NCBI GenBank assembly: GCA_910586255.1 | Contig: CAJUHR010000003.1 | Span: forward strand, 124,001-188,000 | From: an uncultured Lachnospiraceae bacterium | Lineage (GTDB): Bacteria > Bacillota > Clostridia > Lachnospirales > Lachnospiraceae | DNA: 64,000 nucleotides | Direction: 5' to 3' | Shown: positions 7,905-16,595 of the stretch, piece after piece | Layout of the letters: each line of letters starts with the position of its first letter | Numbering within the stretch: the first letter of the stretch is position 1 | Position numbers and translations under genes: made by a program | The notes under the pieces: model-generated | Told to the model about the DNA's origin: nothing | Seen by the model: only the letters and a program-made list of their open reading frames with translations | Databases searched by the model: none

Positions 7905-8047
7905 GGAACCCGCCAAAAACATGAAAAAGCAGCCTGATTAGGGCGGATTTTGAATGTTTTTGAGGATTGCGGGAATATGGAGGCCGAAGATGTTTGCGGA
8001 AATTCAATTTCATATTATACTTAGAAATAAAAAGAGGATAAAAACCC

Positions 8048-8088
8048 AAAAAGCACCTGGCCATTTTATTAACAACCAGGTGCTTTTT
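8048..8088 (-). terminator. Terminator of the importer operon
   Basis: AAAAAGCACCTGG (8048-8060) pairs with CCAGGTGCTTTTT (8076-8088). Read on the minus strand it lies 28 bp after the permease stop and ends in a T run. The symmetry also allows termination from the left. Confidence 0.85.
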
Positions 8089-8115
8089 ATCAAGATATAT
8101 ACCGGATCTGCATCA

Positions 8116-8958
8116 TTACCCCTTCACAGCTCCAGAGGTCAGACCGCGCACAAACTGCTTGGACATACACAAAAACAGGATTACCATTGGCAGAGAACAG
8201 ATCAGAATACCGGAAAGCATCACCACGTAATCGGATTTTAGGTCTCCCTGGAAGGTCATCAGTCCCAGCGGGATGGTCATCAGCTTCTTGTTCTCTAAGA
8301 ATACATTGGCAAACAAAAACTCATTCCACACATGGTTCAGATTAACAATGGCACAGGAAGCCAGCACCGGCTTACTGATGGGCAGGATAATCTTGGTGAA
8401 ACGCTGCCAGCTCTTGCAGCCGTCCACGATAGCAGCCTCCTCCAGCTCCTTGGGAATGGAGATGAAGTAGGAACGCATCAGGAACATGGTAAAGGGAATC
8501 CTGAAGGCCACGTAGGGCAGTACAAGGGCCGCACGGGTGTTGTAAAGCTTTACGGCCTGCAGAATCTTGTACAGAGGAACCAGGGCAACCTGCTCGGATA
8601 AGGCCATGCCGCCCAAAACCAGGATAAAGAGGAAACCGCTGCCCGGCAGATTGAATCTGGTCAGGCCGTAGGCCATCATGGCGCTTAAGGCCAGGATGAC
8701 GCCAATGGAAAGGGCGCCCACAATGATGGAGTTGACAAAGTAAGACACCAAGCCCTTGTTCCAGGCGGTTACGTAGTTTTCAAACATCCACTTTTTCGGC
8801 AGTGCCAGAGAATTGAGAAACATCTCCTGATTGGTCTTTAAGGAGTTTAACACCAGCCAGCATACGGGAAAGAGGATAATCGCCACCAAAAGCAGCAGGA
8901 ACATGTGAAGCAGGACCTTTAAAATTCGGGCTCTCAGGATATATTTTTCAGTACTCAT
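8116..8958 (-). CDS. ABC sugar (fructosamine?) importer permease, MalG/FrlM type
   Basis: A 280-residue permease with about six membrane spans, the EAA loop KELEEAAIVDGCKSWQRF near residue 170 and the C-terminus FVRGLTSGAVKG. It is the last gene of the binding protein-permease-permease operon, 12 bp after its partner. The B. subtilis frl locus has the same FrlO-N-M composition without an ATPase, which supports a shared MsmX-like ATPase. Fructosamine specificity is inferred from the locus. Confidence 0.92.
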   Translation of the reverse strand: MSTEKYILRARILKVLLHMFLLLLVAIILFPVCWLVLNSLKTNQEMFLNSLALPKKWMFENYVTAWNKGLVSYFVNSIIVGALSIGVILALSAMMAYGLTRFNLPGSGFLFILVLGGMALSEQVALVPLYKILQAVKLYNTRAALVLPYVAFRIPFTMFLMRSYFISIPKELEEAAIVDGCKSWQRFTKIILPISKPVLASCAIVNLNHVWNEFLFANVFLENKKLMTIPLGLMTFQGDLKSDYVVMLSGILICSLPMVILFLCMSKQFVRGLTSGAVKG

Positions 8959-8970
8959 AAAGATCCCTCC

Positions 8971-9852
8971 TTACACTTCGCCGGAACGGCTGATCTTTAA
9001 CTGGAAGATAGAAGCCGTGACGGTGATAACAAAGATCAGAACACCGGTTGCTGCTGCCATACCCATGTCGTCATGGAGGAATGCATTCTGATACAGGAAC
9101 AGGCCCAATACCTGAGAGGAGTTTCCGGGTCCGCCGACCGTGGTGGAATACACCTCCGTGAAAAGCTTGAAAGCACCGATCACCGTGATAATGGTACAAA
9201 CTAAAAGCTGCTCCTTGGCCAGAGGAAGGATAATGCTCAAAGCGCGTTTTACCGGGCCGGCTCCGTCAATGATGGCAGCTTCCACGTAATCCGTGGAAAC
9301 GTTCTGGAAGGCGACCACCATGAGAAGGGTGATATATCCGGTAAACTGCCACTGGCTCATGGCGATGATACAGAAGATTGCCAGGTTTTTGTCGCCCAGC
9401 CAGGTTTGCTGCAGATTGGCCATGCCAATATTTTTGAGCAGGGTGTTCAGCATACCAAGCTGCGGATTGTAGATAAAGTTAAACATCAGACCAACTGCTG
9501 TCAAAGACACCAGAGAAGGAATGAAGTAAATATTGCGGCAGATGGTTTTGAACCGTTCTCCCGCCAGCTTGCTCTCCAGAAGCAGTGCCAGGAAAGTGCC
9601 AAAGCCTACCTGCACGATCAGGGAAATGACACAATAGTAAATATTGTTCCGGATCATGATCGGGAAGGTATCGCTGGTAAATAGCCGGCGGTAGTTGTCA
9701 AAGGCGACAAACTTCATGGAAGAGGAATAGGACGACAGACGGAAAAAACTGTATATCAGGTTTACAATAACCGGGATATAGACCAGTCCAAGCACCATCA
9801 CAAGCCCCGGAATGATGTATAAATATGGTGTTAAGTTGGTTCTCTTTTTCAT
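8971..9852 (-). CDS. ABC sugar (fructosamine?) importer permease, MalF/FrlN type
   Basis: A 293-residue permease with six predicted spans and the EAA loop STDYVEAAIIDGAGPVKRA near residue 200. ATG 9852 (MKKRTN) is preferred over the GTG four codons upstream because AAGGTGGG then sits at normal spacing. It follows the binding-protein gene after a 143-bp gap with a strong hairpin at 9956, a common way to make more binding protein than permease. Confidence 0.92.
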   Translation of the reverse strand: MKKRTNLTPYLYIIPGLVMVLGLVYIPVIVNLIYSFFRLSSYSSSMKFVAFDNYRRLFTSDTFPIMIRNNIYYCVISLIVQVGFGTFLALLLESKLAGERFKTICRNIYFIPSLVSLTAVGLMFNFIYNPQLGMLNTLLKNIGMANLQQTWLGDKNLAIFCIIAMSQWQFTGYITLLMVVAFQNVSTDYVEAAIIDGAGPVKRALSIILPLAKEQLLVCTIITVIGAFKLFTEVYSTTVGGPGNSSQVLGLFLYQNAFLHDDMGMAAATGVLIFVITVTASIFQLKISRSGEV

Positions 9853-9955
9853 GTTGACACCCACCTTTTTGATGTGGACCGTCTGGAACCAGACCGGTGG
9901 TTTGGTAAGATCTTTGAATGAAGCACTGGATCAGGCCCCAACGGTTTTTTAAAGA

Positions 9956-9979
9956 CAGGGAGCAGAAGGCTGCTCCCTG
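9956..9979 (-). promoter_or_regulatory. Intercistronic hairpin between binding protein and permease genes
   Basis: CAGGGAGCAG / CTGCTCCCTG with a 4-base loop, 17 bp after the binding-protein stop and without a good T run on the minus strand. It is probably an mRNA-stabilising or partial-termination stem. Confidence 0.65.
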
Positions 9980-9995
9980 CCATGGTTTCTGCTTT

Positions 9996-11366
9996 TTACT
10001 GAGCCAGATTCTGAGCCTCTGCGGCTACCTTCTGAATCTTGGCCATCGCATCCTCCGGAGTCACATCTCCGTTGGTAATGTCGGAGATCTGGGTCAGATA
10101 CTCGTCACATACGGTGGAATACAGAGCATTGTCAAACCAGATATCCATCTTCTTGGCATTGGCGATAACCTCATAAGCGCTGATCAGGGACGGATCGGTC
10201 AGACCCTCATCCACACCCAGGGAAGCATTAAACCAGCCAACCTCTGCAGCCTGCTCAGCACCGGTCTCGGCGCCTAAAAACCACTTTAAGAACTCAACGC
10301 ACTCATCAGGATAAGCAGTCTTGGAGGAAACGGCAAAGCCCTCCGGCGCGCCGGATACCAGATCCGGGTTACCCTTTGCTCCGGGGATAACCGGGAACTT
10401 GAACATTCCCCAGTTCAGATCCGGGTTTTCCTGCTTGATGTTGGTGATCTCAACCAGCTCTGCAAAAAGAATCGCATTCTGTCCCTGAGTAAAGCCCAGA
10501 CGAGCCATATCATGGGTCATACCGTTGACACCCATGTTCATGTAGGGAACCAGCTGCTGATAATACTTGAAGGCCTCCACATAGCCGGGATCGGTGAACT
10601 CACCGGTCTTGGGATCATAGTCCTTGGCTCTCACATCGTCCGGAACACACTGCTCGTTCAATGCTCCCAGATAGTGAGCGCCCGGCCACTTATCCTGGTT
10701 GCCCTCTGCGATGGGATCCATGCCGGATGCCTTGATTGCCTCAAGAACCGCCATAAACTCATCCCAGGTCTCAGGAGCTTCAAGACCCAGCTCATTGAAA
10801 ATGTCTACGTTGTAGAAGAACTCCTTGGCATCCAGACGGAAGGGGATACCATATACCATACCGTCAGCAGTGGTGTACTCATTCATCTGAGTCTCCATCA
10901 GGCTGGCCTTCCACTCAGGATCCGCTTCCAGATAGGGGGTCAGATCCATCAGCAGGCCCTCGCGGATGAAACGCTCGGAGAATTCACCGCAGAAGCTAAA
11001 GAAAATATCCGGGCACTCGTCAGAGCCGACCACAACCTTAATCTTCTCTTTATAGGGCTGGTTCTGTGCACTGGTTACCTCAAACTTGATATCCGGATGC
11101 GCCGCCTCATACTCTGCAAGCTTTCTCTCAATGAAGGCATTACAGGGATCGTCCGGGAAACGATGGAACAGCTTGATGGTTTTCACATCACCGCTGGCAG
11201 CGGCTTCCGGCTTCGCCTCAGAAGCGCCCCCTCCGGCAGCCTCACTTCCGGCAGCAGCCGTTGTGGTCGCCGGCGCGTCAGAGGAGCCGCCGCCGCATGC
11301 GGCTAAGCTCAGTGCCATCACGGCAGCCAGGCCCACACTCAGTGTCTTTTTCAGGTTCTTTTTCAT
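9996..11366 (-). CDS. ABC importer extracellular solute-binding lipoprotein (FrlO/MsmE type)
   Basis: A 456-residue family-1 binding protein. A lipoprotein signal (MKKNLKKTLSVGLAAVMALS) ends in the lipobox LAAC; an Ala/Gly/Glu-rich linker follows to about residue 55, then the substrate-binding lobes (KLFHRFPDDPCNAFIERKL and on). It is anchored to the membrane outer face and delivers the ligand to the two permeases downstream. The promoter at 11445-11473 with two operator copies lies directly upstream. FrlO-like specificity is inferred. Confidence 0.92.
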   Translation of the reverse strand: MKKNLKKTLSVGLAAVMALSLAACGGGSSDAPATTTAAAGSEAAGGGASEAKPEAAASGDVKTIKLFHRFPDDPCNAFIERKLAEYEAAHPDIKFEVTSAQNQPYKEKIKVVVGSDECPDIFFSFCGEFSERFIREGLLMDLTPYLEADPEWKASLMETQMNEYTTADGMVYGIPFRLDAKEFFYNVDIFNELGLEAPETWDEFMAVLEAIKASGMDPIAEGNQDKWPGAHYLGALNEQCVPDDVRAKDYDPKTGEFTDPGYVEAFKYYQQLVPYMNMGVNGMTHDMARLGFTQGQNAILFAELVEITNIKQENPDLNWGMFKFPVIPGAKGNPDLVSGAPEGFAVSSKTAYPDECVEFLKWFLGAETGAEQAAEVGWFNASLGVDEGLTDPSLISAYEVIANAKKMDIWFDNALYSTVCDEYLTQISDITNGDVTPEDAMAKIQKVAAEAQNLAQ

Positions 11367-11424
11367 AAATAACCTCTCCTTTCAGTTTTTAAATAGTTTT
11401 GCTGCTTTAGTTGCGTGAATACAA

Positions 11425-11473
11425 CATATAACATCCTGCTCCATATTGTATCATGATGTTATATATATTGCAA
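11425..11473 (-). promoter_or_regulatory. Importer promoter with two GntR operator copies
   Basis: On the minus strand, TTGCAA (11468-11473), 17 bp, TACAAT (11445-11450). ATGTTATATA (11456-11465) occupies the spacer, and a second, variant copy ATGTTATATG is at 11425-11434 near the transcription start. The gap upstream, 11474-11708, shows no feature I recognise. Confidence 0.75.
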
Positions 11474-11708
11474 CTGTTTTTTTTGAAAATTTTAAGATTT
11501 TTGGTAACAGTTCGCATTAGACCTGCTGTAGAACAACAAGATGGAAAAAAATTATGCAAGCGGTCTTACATGAACCGGGAGATTTTTGCACAAATTGACG
11601 TATGGCAACGGAATGTGGACACGAAATGCCTCTTTAATGATGGAGTGCTGTCAAGGAGATAGCCTGTCCCGGCAGCTGTCCTTTAAAAGCAAACAGCAGC
11701 CTTGGTAA

Positions 11709-11737
11709 GAAAAACTGAGCACATTACCTGTGCTCAG
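11709..11737 (-). terminator. Terminator downstream of the second GntR gene
   Basis: CTGAGCAC / GTGCTCAG (11715-11737), followed on the minus strand by a run of T. It lies about 200 bp after the GntR stop. Between them, 11792-11805 (TTAGGAGCTGTTCA) resembles the arm of the palindrome at 52512-52666; otherwise 11738-11937 is blank. Confidence 0.7.
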
Positions 11738-11937
11738 ATGAAATTATTTTACTGTGTACGGCAAAAGGCTGATGGAATAGCACAGACAGGCTTAGGAGCT
11801 GTTCAAAAATAATTTACATTTGGCCTGCCTTTTTCTTTGACTGCACAGGAAAAAATATTCAACATAACCCTCTGTGCCTTACATTTTTTGTCCTGTACAA
11901 TCGAAGAAACAATCGATGCCAAACTGTGGCAGCCCTG

Positions 11938-12654
11938 TCACATTACAATAGTCAGCCGGTAATGCTGAGAATTTACAACTACCTTGCTGTAGTGGAGAAC
12001 CTGGTGATTCTGATCCGTGGTTTCCTCTGCCTGCAGAATTAAGGGATAATTTTCTGTCACTCCTAAGAGCCGGGCTTCCTCCGGAGTGGCATAGCAAATC
12101 TGGATGGTTCTGACTGCATGGGAGGGAATCAGGTCATGCTGGCGGAACACTTCATAAGTGGAGCCGGTCAAATTTGACTGGAGGAGAAAATCCATTTTTT
12201 GAGGATAGTAGTTGGTTTCCACCATTACAGGAACCCCGTCAATTTTGCGCAACCGGGAAATTTTTAAAACCTTTTCTTCCTCGCCTACATGAAGATGGTG
12301 CTGGACAGAGGCATCCGGAAGAAGCCACTCCACGGAAAGTAATTCCGAGGAAGGCTCCTGCCCGCTCATGCGGCTGGCTTCCGAAAAGCTTCGCACCAGA
12401 TTGTTGGAATCAACTATACGGCGCAGCTTTTTCTCGGCGATAAAGGTGCCGATTCCCTGCTTGCGCATCACATATCCTTCATCAACCAGCAATTCAATCG
12501 CCTTGCGAACTGTGATTCGGCTCACCTCATATTGCTGGCTGAGCTCAGCCTCCGTCATCAGACGGTCTCCGGCCTTTAGCTTTCCTTCGTTTATCTGATT
12601 TTTGATTTCATCTGACAGTTGTTGATACAGAGGGATGATTGAATTTTTAATCAT
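11938..12654 (-). CDS. GntR/UTRA transcriptional regulator (paralogue 2)
   Basis: A 238-residue HutC-type regulator. The wHTH is in the first 70 residues (SIIPLYQQLSDEIKNQI, SRITVRKAIELLVDEGYV, RKQGIGTFI), then a UTRA ligand domain. The start MIKNSI follows TGAGGTATTTC; an upstream in-frame ATG lacks a ribosome site. It strongly resembles the regulator at 5946, especially in the recognition helix, so the two may read the same ATGTTATATA operators. It has its own promoter and terminator, between the importer and the second kinase. Confidence 0.88.
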   Translation of the reverse strand: MIKNSIIPLYQQLSDEIKNQINEGKLKAGDRLMTEAELSQQYEVSRITVRKAIELLVDEGYVMRKQGIGTFIAEKKLRRIVDSNNLVRSFSEASRMSGQEPSSELLSVEWLLPDASVQHHLHVGEEEKVLKISRLRKIDGVPVMVETNYYPQKMDFLLQSNLTGSTYEVFRQHDLIPSHAVRTIQICYATPEEARLLGVTENYPLILQAEETTDQNHQVLHYSKVVVNSQHYRLTIVM

Positions 12655-12707
12655 GAAATACCTCACAATCCGGGTGTTTTGGTTGTTTTCTATAGTCTTA
12701 TAATGTG

Positions 12708-12736
12708 ATAATACCATTAAAACCGAAATTGTGCAA
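12708..12736 (-). promoter_or_regulatory. Promoter of the second GntR gene
   Basis: Minus strand TTGCAC (12731-12736), 17 bp, TATTAT (12708-12713), about 55 bp before the start codon. Confidence 0.6.
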
Positions 12737-12774
12737 GGATTCTGTGACAAATGGCATAAAAATTATATATTTTT

Positions 12775-12830
12775 TACAAAAAAACAGAACCTGAAACAGG
12801 GAATATTTACAATTCATTGTTTCAGGTTCT
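12775..12830 (-). terminator. Terminator of the second kinase gene
   Basis: AGAACCTGAAACA (12786-12798) pairs with TGTTTCAGGTTCT (12818-12830). On the minus strand it ends in a long T run, 30 bp after the kinase stop. Confidence 0.85.
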
Positions 12831-12860
12831 ATATGCTGACCTTTTGAACTTAAGACAGCA

Positions 12861-13727
12861 TTAAATGATTGCTGTCCCGTACCCGAAGGCGCCTTCCATG
12901 CCGCACACCTTGGCGGCAAACTGAGCTCCCCGTTCCATGGCCCGGAGCAGACGCATCCGCATCTTTGCGTGATTGGTTTCAAACAGAGGGCCATCATCCT
13001 GCAAAAGGGTGGTGAGAAGAGTGGCAAAGTAAGAGTCTCCCGCTCCCATGGTATCCATCACATCGCTGGCGCGGCAGGCATTTACATAGACCATTTCCCC
13101 CTCATAAAGGGCATAGGAGCCGGCCTCCCCCACAGTGCCGATGACTAACGTCACTCCATAGTCGGCCACCCTCCGCATTTCCCGTTCCCGCTCCACATCA
13201 CTTAAGTGGGCGCAGGAGAGAAGGGCAATCTGAATATAGGGGCACACCAGATTTAACAGATCCGTATCCCAATCCACAGAAAGGTCAAAGGCAATCGGTA
13301 CGCCTGTGCTGTGTAAAAGAGGCAGATCATTTAAAATATAGCTGTTGGTATTGGAATAAATAATATCAAATTCACTGATATAATTCATATCCTCTTCTGT
13401 AAAGCTGTAGAGATGTTCCTTGGCTATACCGCCCCGGTTGGAGCCTAAGAATACCCGATCGCCGTCTCGCAGAGTTACCTGAGCGGCTCCGTTCTCCCCG
13501 TGGAAATGGCGGGAATGGCTGTAGTCGATTCCTAACTTGTCCAGAATGGAGCAGTTGTATTTTGCCACCTCGTCATCGCCGAACTTGCCCAGATAGGCAG
13601 GCACTCCCCCGTTCATCTGGGAATAGACACAGGTGTTCAGACACTGGCCTCCCGGATACATCTTTCCTCTGGACAGATATTTGTCCACTACATTGTCTCC
13701 GATTGCAATAATTCTTGCTTCTTTCAT
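12861..13727 (-). CDS. PfkB-family kinase, FrlD-like (paralogue 2)
   Basis: A 288-residue sugar kinase. The N-terminus IIAIGDNVVDKYLSRGKMYPGG resembles the FrlD pattern IGDNCVDIY...GGN, and the C-terminal signature DTMGAGDSYFATLL has the catalytic Asp. ATG 13727 (MKEARII) follows GGGAGGTAGCATC. It is more FrlD-like in the first motif than the kinase at 5067 and has a longer C-terminal region. It has its own operator-bearing promoter. It probably phosphorylates a related fructosamine or epimer; the specific substrate is unknown. Confidence 0.82.
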   Translation of the reverse strand: MKEARIIAIGDNVVDKYLSRGKMYPGGQCLNTCVYSQMNGGVPAYLGKFGDDEVAKYNCSILDKLGIDYSHSRHFHGENGAAQVTLRDGDRVFLGSNRGGIAKEHLYSFTEEDMNYISEFDIIYSNTNSYILNDLPLLHSTGVPIAFDLSVDWDTDLLNLVCPYIQIALLSCAHLSDVEREREMRRVADYGVTLVIGTVGEAGSYALYEGEMVYVNACRASDVMDTMGAGDSYFATLLTTLLQDDGPLFETNHAKMRMRLLRAMERGAQFAAKVCGMEGAFGYGTAII

Positions 13728-13792
13728 GATGCTACCTCCCAAATGGAAATGGGTCCGCAGCTGCGGAGCCGTTCATAATTATCTTTAAATAC

Positions 13793-13822
13793 AATATATA
13801 ACATTATGCAACATCTTGTCAA
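13793..13822 (-). promoter_or_regulatory. Promoter and operator of the second kinase gene
   Basis: Minus strand TTGACA (13817-13822), 18 bp, TATATT (13793-13798). The operator ATGTTATATA (complement of 13795-13804) overlaps the -10. Confidence 0.7.
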
Positions 13823-13879
13823 TACGGACTTTGCACTGTTTTAGGATCTGAACTGCTGCGTTACATGTCAGATGAATTG

Positions 13880-14539
13880 TCACTGAGCGGAATCCTTTTC
13901 CAAAAACGGAATCACATCCCGAAGGGTATCGGCACACATGGCGATTCTCGCGTATTCCCGTTCGGTTGCCGGAAGCATATCCGGAACCATGATTACGGTC
14001 ATTTTGGCCTTCCAGGCAGCCTCCACTCCGGCATAGGAATCCTCCAGCACAAGACAATCCTCCGGAGGGGTGGAGGCTGCCTGAGCTGTTCTTAAAAAGA
14101 TATCCGGCGCCGGCTTTCCATGCGCCACCATATCCCCATAGACCCGGCAGGTATAATAGGGGCTAACCCCGGCTATGTCAAGAAGGCGGTCGGCAGAGGC
14201 CTGGTAGGTGGAGGTGGCCAGGGCAATCTGATATCCGTGAACCTTCAGCCATTCCAAAAGCTCGGTCAGCCCCGGCTTTATGGGCATGCCATGCTCCTGA
14301 ATCCATTGATCTACATACACCACACGCTCCTTGCGCAGGGTCCAGTAGTCAAAATCCTCCCCCAGCCCTTCCTTAAAGATACGGATACAGCCATCAAGGG
14401 GGAGCCCCCGCATACGGTTCATCAGGGCCTCAGTAATGGGAATGCCATGGCGTTTTCCGATTTCCAGCCAGGCATTGCTGGTAAGACGCTCTGTGTCAAA
14501 CATCAGGCCATCCATATCAAAAATAACGGTTTTTATCAT
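13880..14539 (-). CDS. HAD-superfamily phosphatase/phosphomutase (beta-phosphoglucomutase-like)
   Basis: A 219-residue HAD-IA protein. Motif I is FDMDGLMFDTE (nucleophile and acid Asp), motif II Thr/Ser is in LATSTYQAS, the motif III Lys is in HGKPAPDIF, and the motif IV acids are in LEDSYAG. A helical cap lies between motifs I and II. It starts after AGGAGGTCTCT, 16 bp after the third epimerase, and is co-transcribed with it. It likely dephosphorylates or isomerises a sugar phosphate of the pathway; the substrate is undetermined. Confidence 0.88.
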   Translation of the reverse strand: MIKTVIFDMDGLMFDTERLTSNAWLEIGKRHGIPITEALMNRMRGLPLDGCIRIFKEGLGEDFDYWTLRKERVVYVDQWIQEHGMPIKPGLTELLEWLKVHGYQIALATSTYQASADRLLDIAGVSPYYTCRVYGDMVAHGKPAPDIFLRTAQAASTPPEDCLVLEDSYAGVEAAWKAKMTVIMVPDMLPATEREYARIAMCADTLRDVIPFLEKDSAQ

Positions 14540-14555
14540 AGAGACCTCCTGATTT

Positions 14556-15392
14556 TCAATTCATAAAAGGAACAAACTGCTGGTAATTGGACATATCCGC
14601 CCGTGCCGGGTCAAAGCAGTAATCAAGGGCCGTAATTTCCTGGCTTAGCAGGCCGTGATAATGATGATTATGTAAGATCTGAAGCCATGCGGCCAGATCG
14701 TGCCGCCCGTCTCCCCAGATCAGATGGCCATAGGGCAGACCGTCCACAAAGTGCGTGTGGATGATATTTTCATCTCCCATCACCTGAAACCACTGTTCCG
14801 GATTCTCGCCGGCAACCCCCATGGCGCAGGTGTCGATCATGGTCTTAAAGTTGGGATGTGCAATCTCGTCAAACATGCGCTTTACATCCTTTAAGGTCAC
14901 AGCAAGGTTGGTTTCCTGGGGACGGAGAGACTCCATGGCCAGGGTGATTCCCTTTGTCTGCGCATAGTCCGCCAGCTTAGCCAGCATATCCCTGCCTCTT
15001 TTCCAGGCCTCCTCCCGATCCTCATTCAGGTTGCCTCTGCCGGAATGGACGGCCATGATCTCACAGCCTAACTCCTCCCCCGCATCCAGCCCCTTCTTAA
15101 AATAAGAAAAGCTTCTGCGGTAAAGCTCCGGATCCGCCGCGGCAAATTGATAGGGCACAGTGCAGTTTTCAGGGGTGATGACCTTTACCGTAAGTCCCCG
15201 TTCCCGAATCATGTGCTTGATGCGGACGCAGTCCTCATATTCCATATCGCTCAAAAAGAAATGGGGAGATCCTGCCCACAGCTCGATTGTCTGAAAGCCC
15301 GCCCTCATCTGAGCCTCCAAAAAATATTCAAAAGAAAAATAGCGGTAGTGGATATTCATTCCTGCCAGCTGGCTTCGCTCGATTAATTTCAT
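14556..15392 (-). CDS. Sugar isomerase/epimerase of the FrlC type (paralogue 3)
   Basis: A 278-residue TIM barrel with candidate metal ligands Glu in LAMESLRP, Asp in TMIDTCAMG, His in HTHFVDG and Glu in SQEITAL. The FrlC-type N-terminal block TIELWAGSPHFF matches IEIWGGRPH in FrlC. It heads the epimerase-HAD operon under a promoter with an adjacent ATGTTATATA operator. Three FrlC-like enzymes in 13 kb suggest several epimeric fructosamines are handled (inference). Confidence 0.85.
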   Translation of the reverse strand: MKLIERSQLAGMNIHYRYFSFEYFLEAQMRAGFQTIELWAGSPHFFLSDMEYEDCVRIKHMIRERGLTVKVITPENCTVPYQFAAADPELYRRSFSYFKKGLDAGEELGCEIMAVHSGRGNLNEDREEAWKRGRDMLAKLADYAQTKGITLAMESLRPQETNLAVTLKDVKRMFDEIAHPNFKTMIDTCAMGVAGENPEQWFQVMGDENIIHTHFVDGLPYGHLIWGDGRHDLAAWLQILHNHHYHGLLSQEITALDYCFDPARADMSNYQQFVPFMN

Positions 15393-15489
15393 AATACGTC
15401 ATCCTTTCCTGGTTATTGTATCTGAATTCCAGTCTCCACAAAAAAGGCTGGCCATCAGACAACTATCTAAGAGTAATCATGATGACCTA

Positions 15490-15529
15490 AGTATAGCATA
15501 ATGAATCGTATTATGACAATATATAACAT
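15490..15529 (-). promoter_or_regulatory. Promoter and operator of the epimerase-HAD operon
   Basis: Minus strand TTGTCA (15514-15519), 18 bp, TATACT (15490-15495). The operator ATGTTATATA (complement of 15520-15529) abuts the -35. Confidence 0.65.
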
Positions 15530-15554
15530 TGAAAAATTTAAAAGAATCTTTATT

Positions 15555-16259
15555 TTAAATAAATTCCAATTCATCCAGCACCGCCTTATAAGCCGAGGAA
15601 GGAGCGGCAGAATAAGCCTGCATGTCATAAAAGTAATCCAGAGCCGCCCTGCGACAGGATTCAATATGTGTTTTCATCAGGCCGACTGCCTTGTCTGTAT
15701 CCTGAGAGATAAGGGCATCGATGATCTCCATATGCTCCAGCCTGGCATCATGGATCTGTATCTGATTTTGCTTGCTGGAAATAATCACACGGGTATTGTC
15801 CTCGAACAGCTTGTGCATCATATCAATGAGGTAACGATTGCCGCAGTGGTCAATAATAAAAAGGTGCATGGCAGTGTCCAGCCGGTAGCTGATCTTGATA
15901 TCCGGCGGATTGCCGGAGAACTTTTTGTGGAAGGCAAAAAGCTCTGCCTGAGGAAGGCTGTGGGCAGCCATCCTCAGGGTGACCGGTTCAATTTCGAGGC
16001 GTGTCTGAAAAATCTGCTGGACATCCGTCAGGGAAATATCTGATACATGGATCCCTTTTTTGGGAACAACTGTCACAAGATTGTCATATTCCAGCCGGCT
16101 GATGGCCTCCCGGACCGGGGTGCGGCTGCAGCCTAAGTCGGCAGCCAGCTGCGCCTCATTTAAGAAGCTGCCGGGCTCATAGACACAATTGATTAAGCGT
16201 TCTTTGATGATTGTGTAAGCCTGATCCTTAAAATTATGATTGGAAGTACTCATTTTCAC
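15555..16259 (-). CDS. GntR-family regulator, FadR/FCD type
   Basis: A 234-residue regulator with a wHTH at residues 8-75 (CSRTPVREAISRLEYDNLV, VPKKGIHV) and a helical FCD domain with spaced metal/ligand histidines (for example AMHLFIIDHCGNRYLI). This is a different subfamily from the two UTRA regulators. It is divergent from the ribose-type ABC operon, and both promoters contain mirror-image copies of TGTAGTATACA, so it probably represses itself and that operon. A likely inducer is a sugar acid, as usual for FCD regulators (inference). Confidence 0.88.
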   Translation of the reverse strand: MKMSTSNHNFKDQAYTIIKERLINCVYEPGSFLNEAQLAADLGCSRTPVREAISRLEYDNLVTVVPKKGIHVSDISLTDVQQIFQTRLEIEPVTLRMAAHSLPQAELFAFHKKFSGNPPDIKISYRLDTAMHLFIIDHCGNRYLIDMMHKLFEDNTRVIISSKQNQIQIHDARLEHMEIIDALISQDTDKAVGLMKTHIESCRRAALDYFYDMQAYSAAPSSAYKAVLDELEFI

Positions 16260-16409
16260 TCTCCATTTTTTTGTTAATTGTGGGCTTTGGAAAAGCCTGT
16301 CAGGAAAAATCCGAAAGGCATATCTTGTCTTGGAAGGGCGCTATTCAGAATGAAGGTCCGGGAAAAACACCAGGTATAGAAAAAATAAGACATACCTCTA
16401 TGAAAAGCA

Positions 16410-16441
16410 TGTAGTATACATTAAGATCTATTGTACAACAA
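16410..16441 (-). promoter_or_regulatory. Autoregulated promoter of the FCD regulator
   Basis: Minus strand TTGTTG (16436-16441), 17 bp, TATACT (16413-16418). The operator TGTAGTATACA (16410-16420) covers the -10, and TTGTACAA lies at 16431-16438. Nothing else was recognised in 16260-16409. Confidence 0.72.
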
Positions 16442-16516
16442 AAAAAAGGAAATAGCAAGGAAGGAGAAGCGGAAAGATGCACAAAAATATACTGAAAAAT
16501 ATAGAGAAAATAACTA

Positions 16517-16548
16517 TTGTGCATCTTGTAGAACTGTTGTATACTACA
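16517..16548 (+). promoter_or_regulatory. Promoter of the ribose-type ABC operon with FCD operator
   Basis: TTGTGC (16517-16522), 17 bp, TATACT (16540-16545). The operator TGTATACTACA (16538-16548) covers the -10 and is the exact reverse complement of the site at 16410-16420. Confidence 0.75.
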
Positions 16549-16595
16549 CGCATAACACAAAACGCACAAGACCACCAAAAGAAGGGAGACTATCT

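Noticed and set aside
11453..11662. 69-codon plus-strand frame upstream of the importer operon
   Set aside because: It begins in the importer promoter and operator; no ribosome site and no recognisable product.
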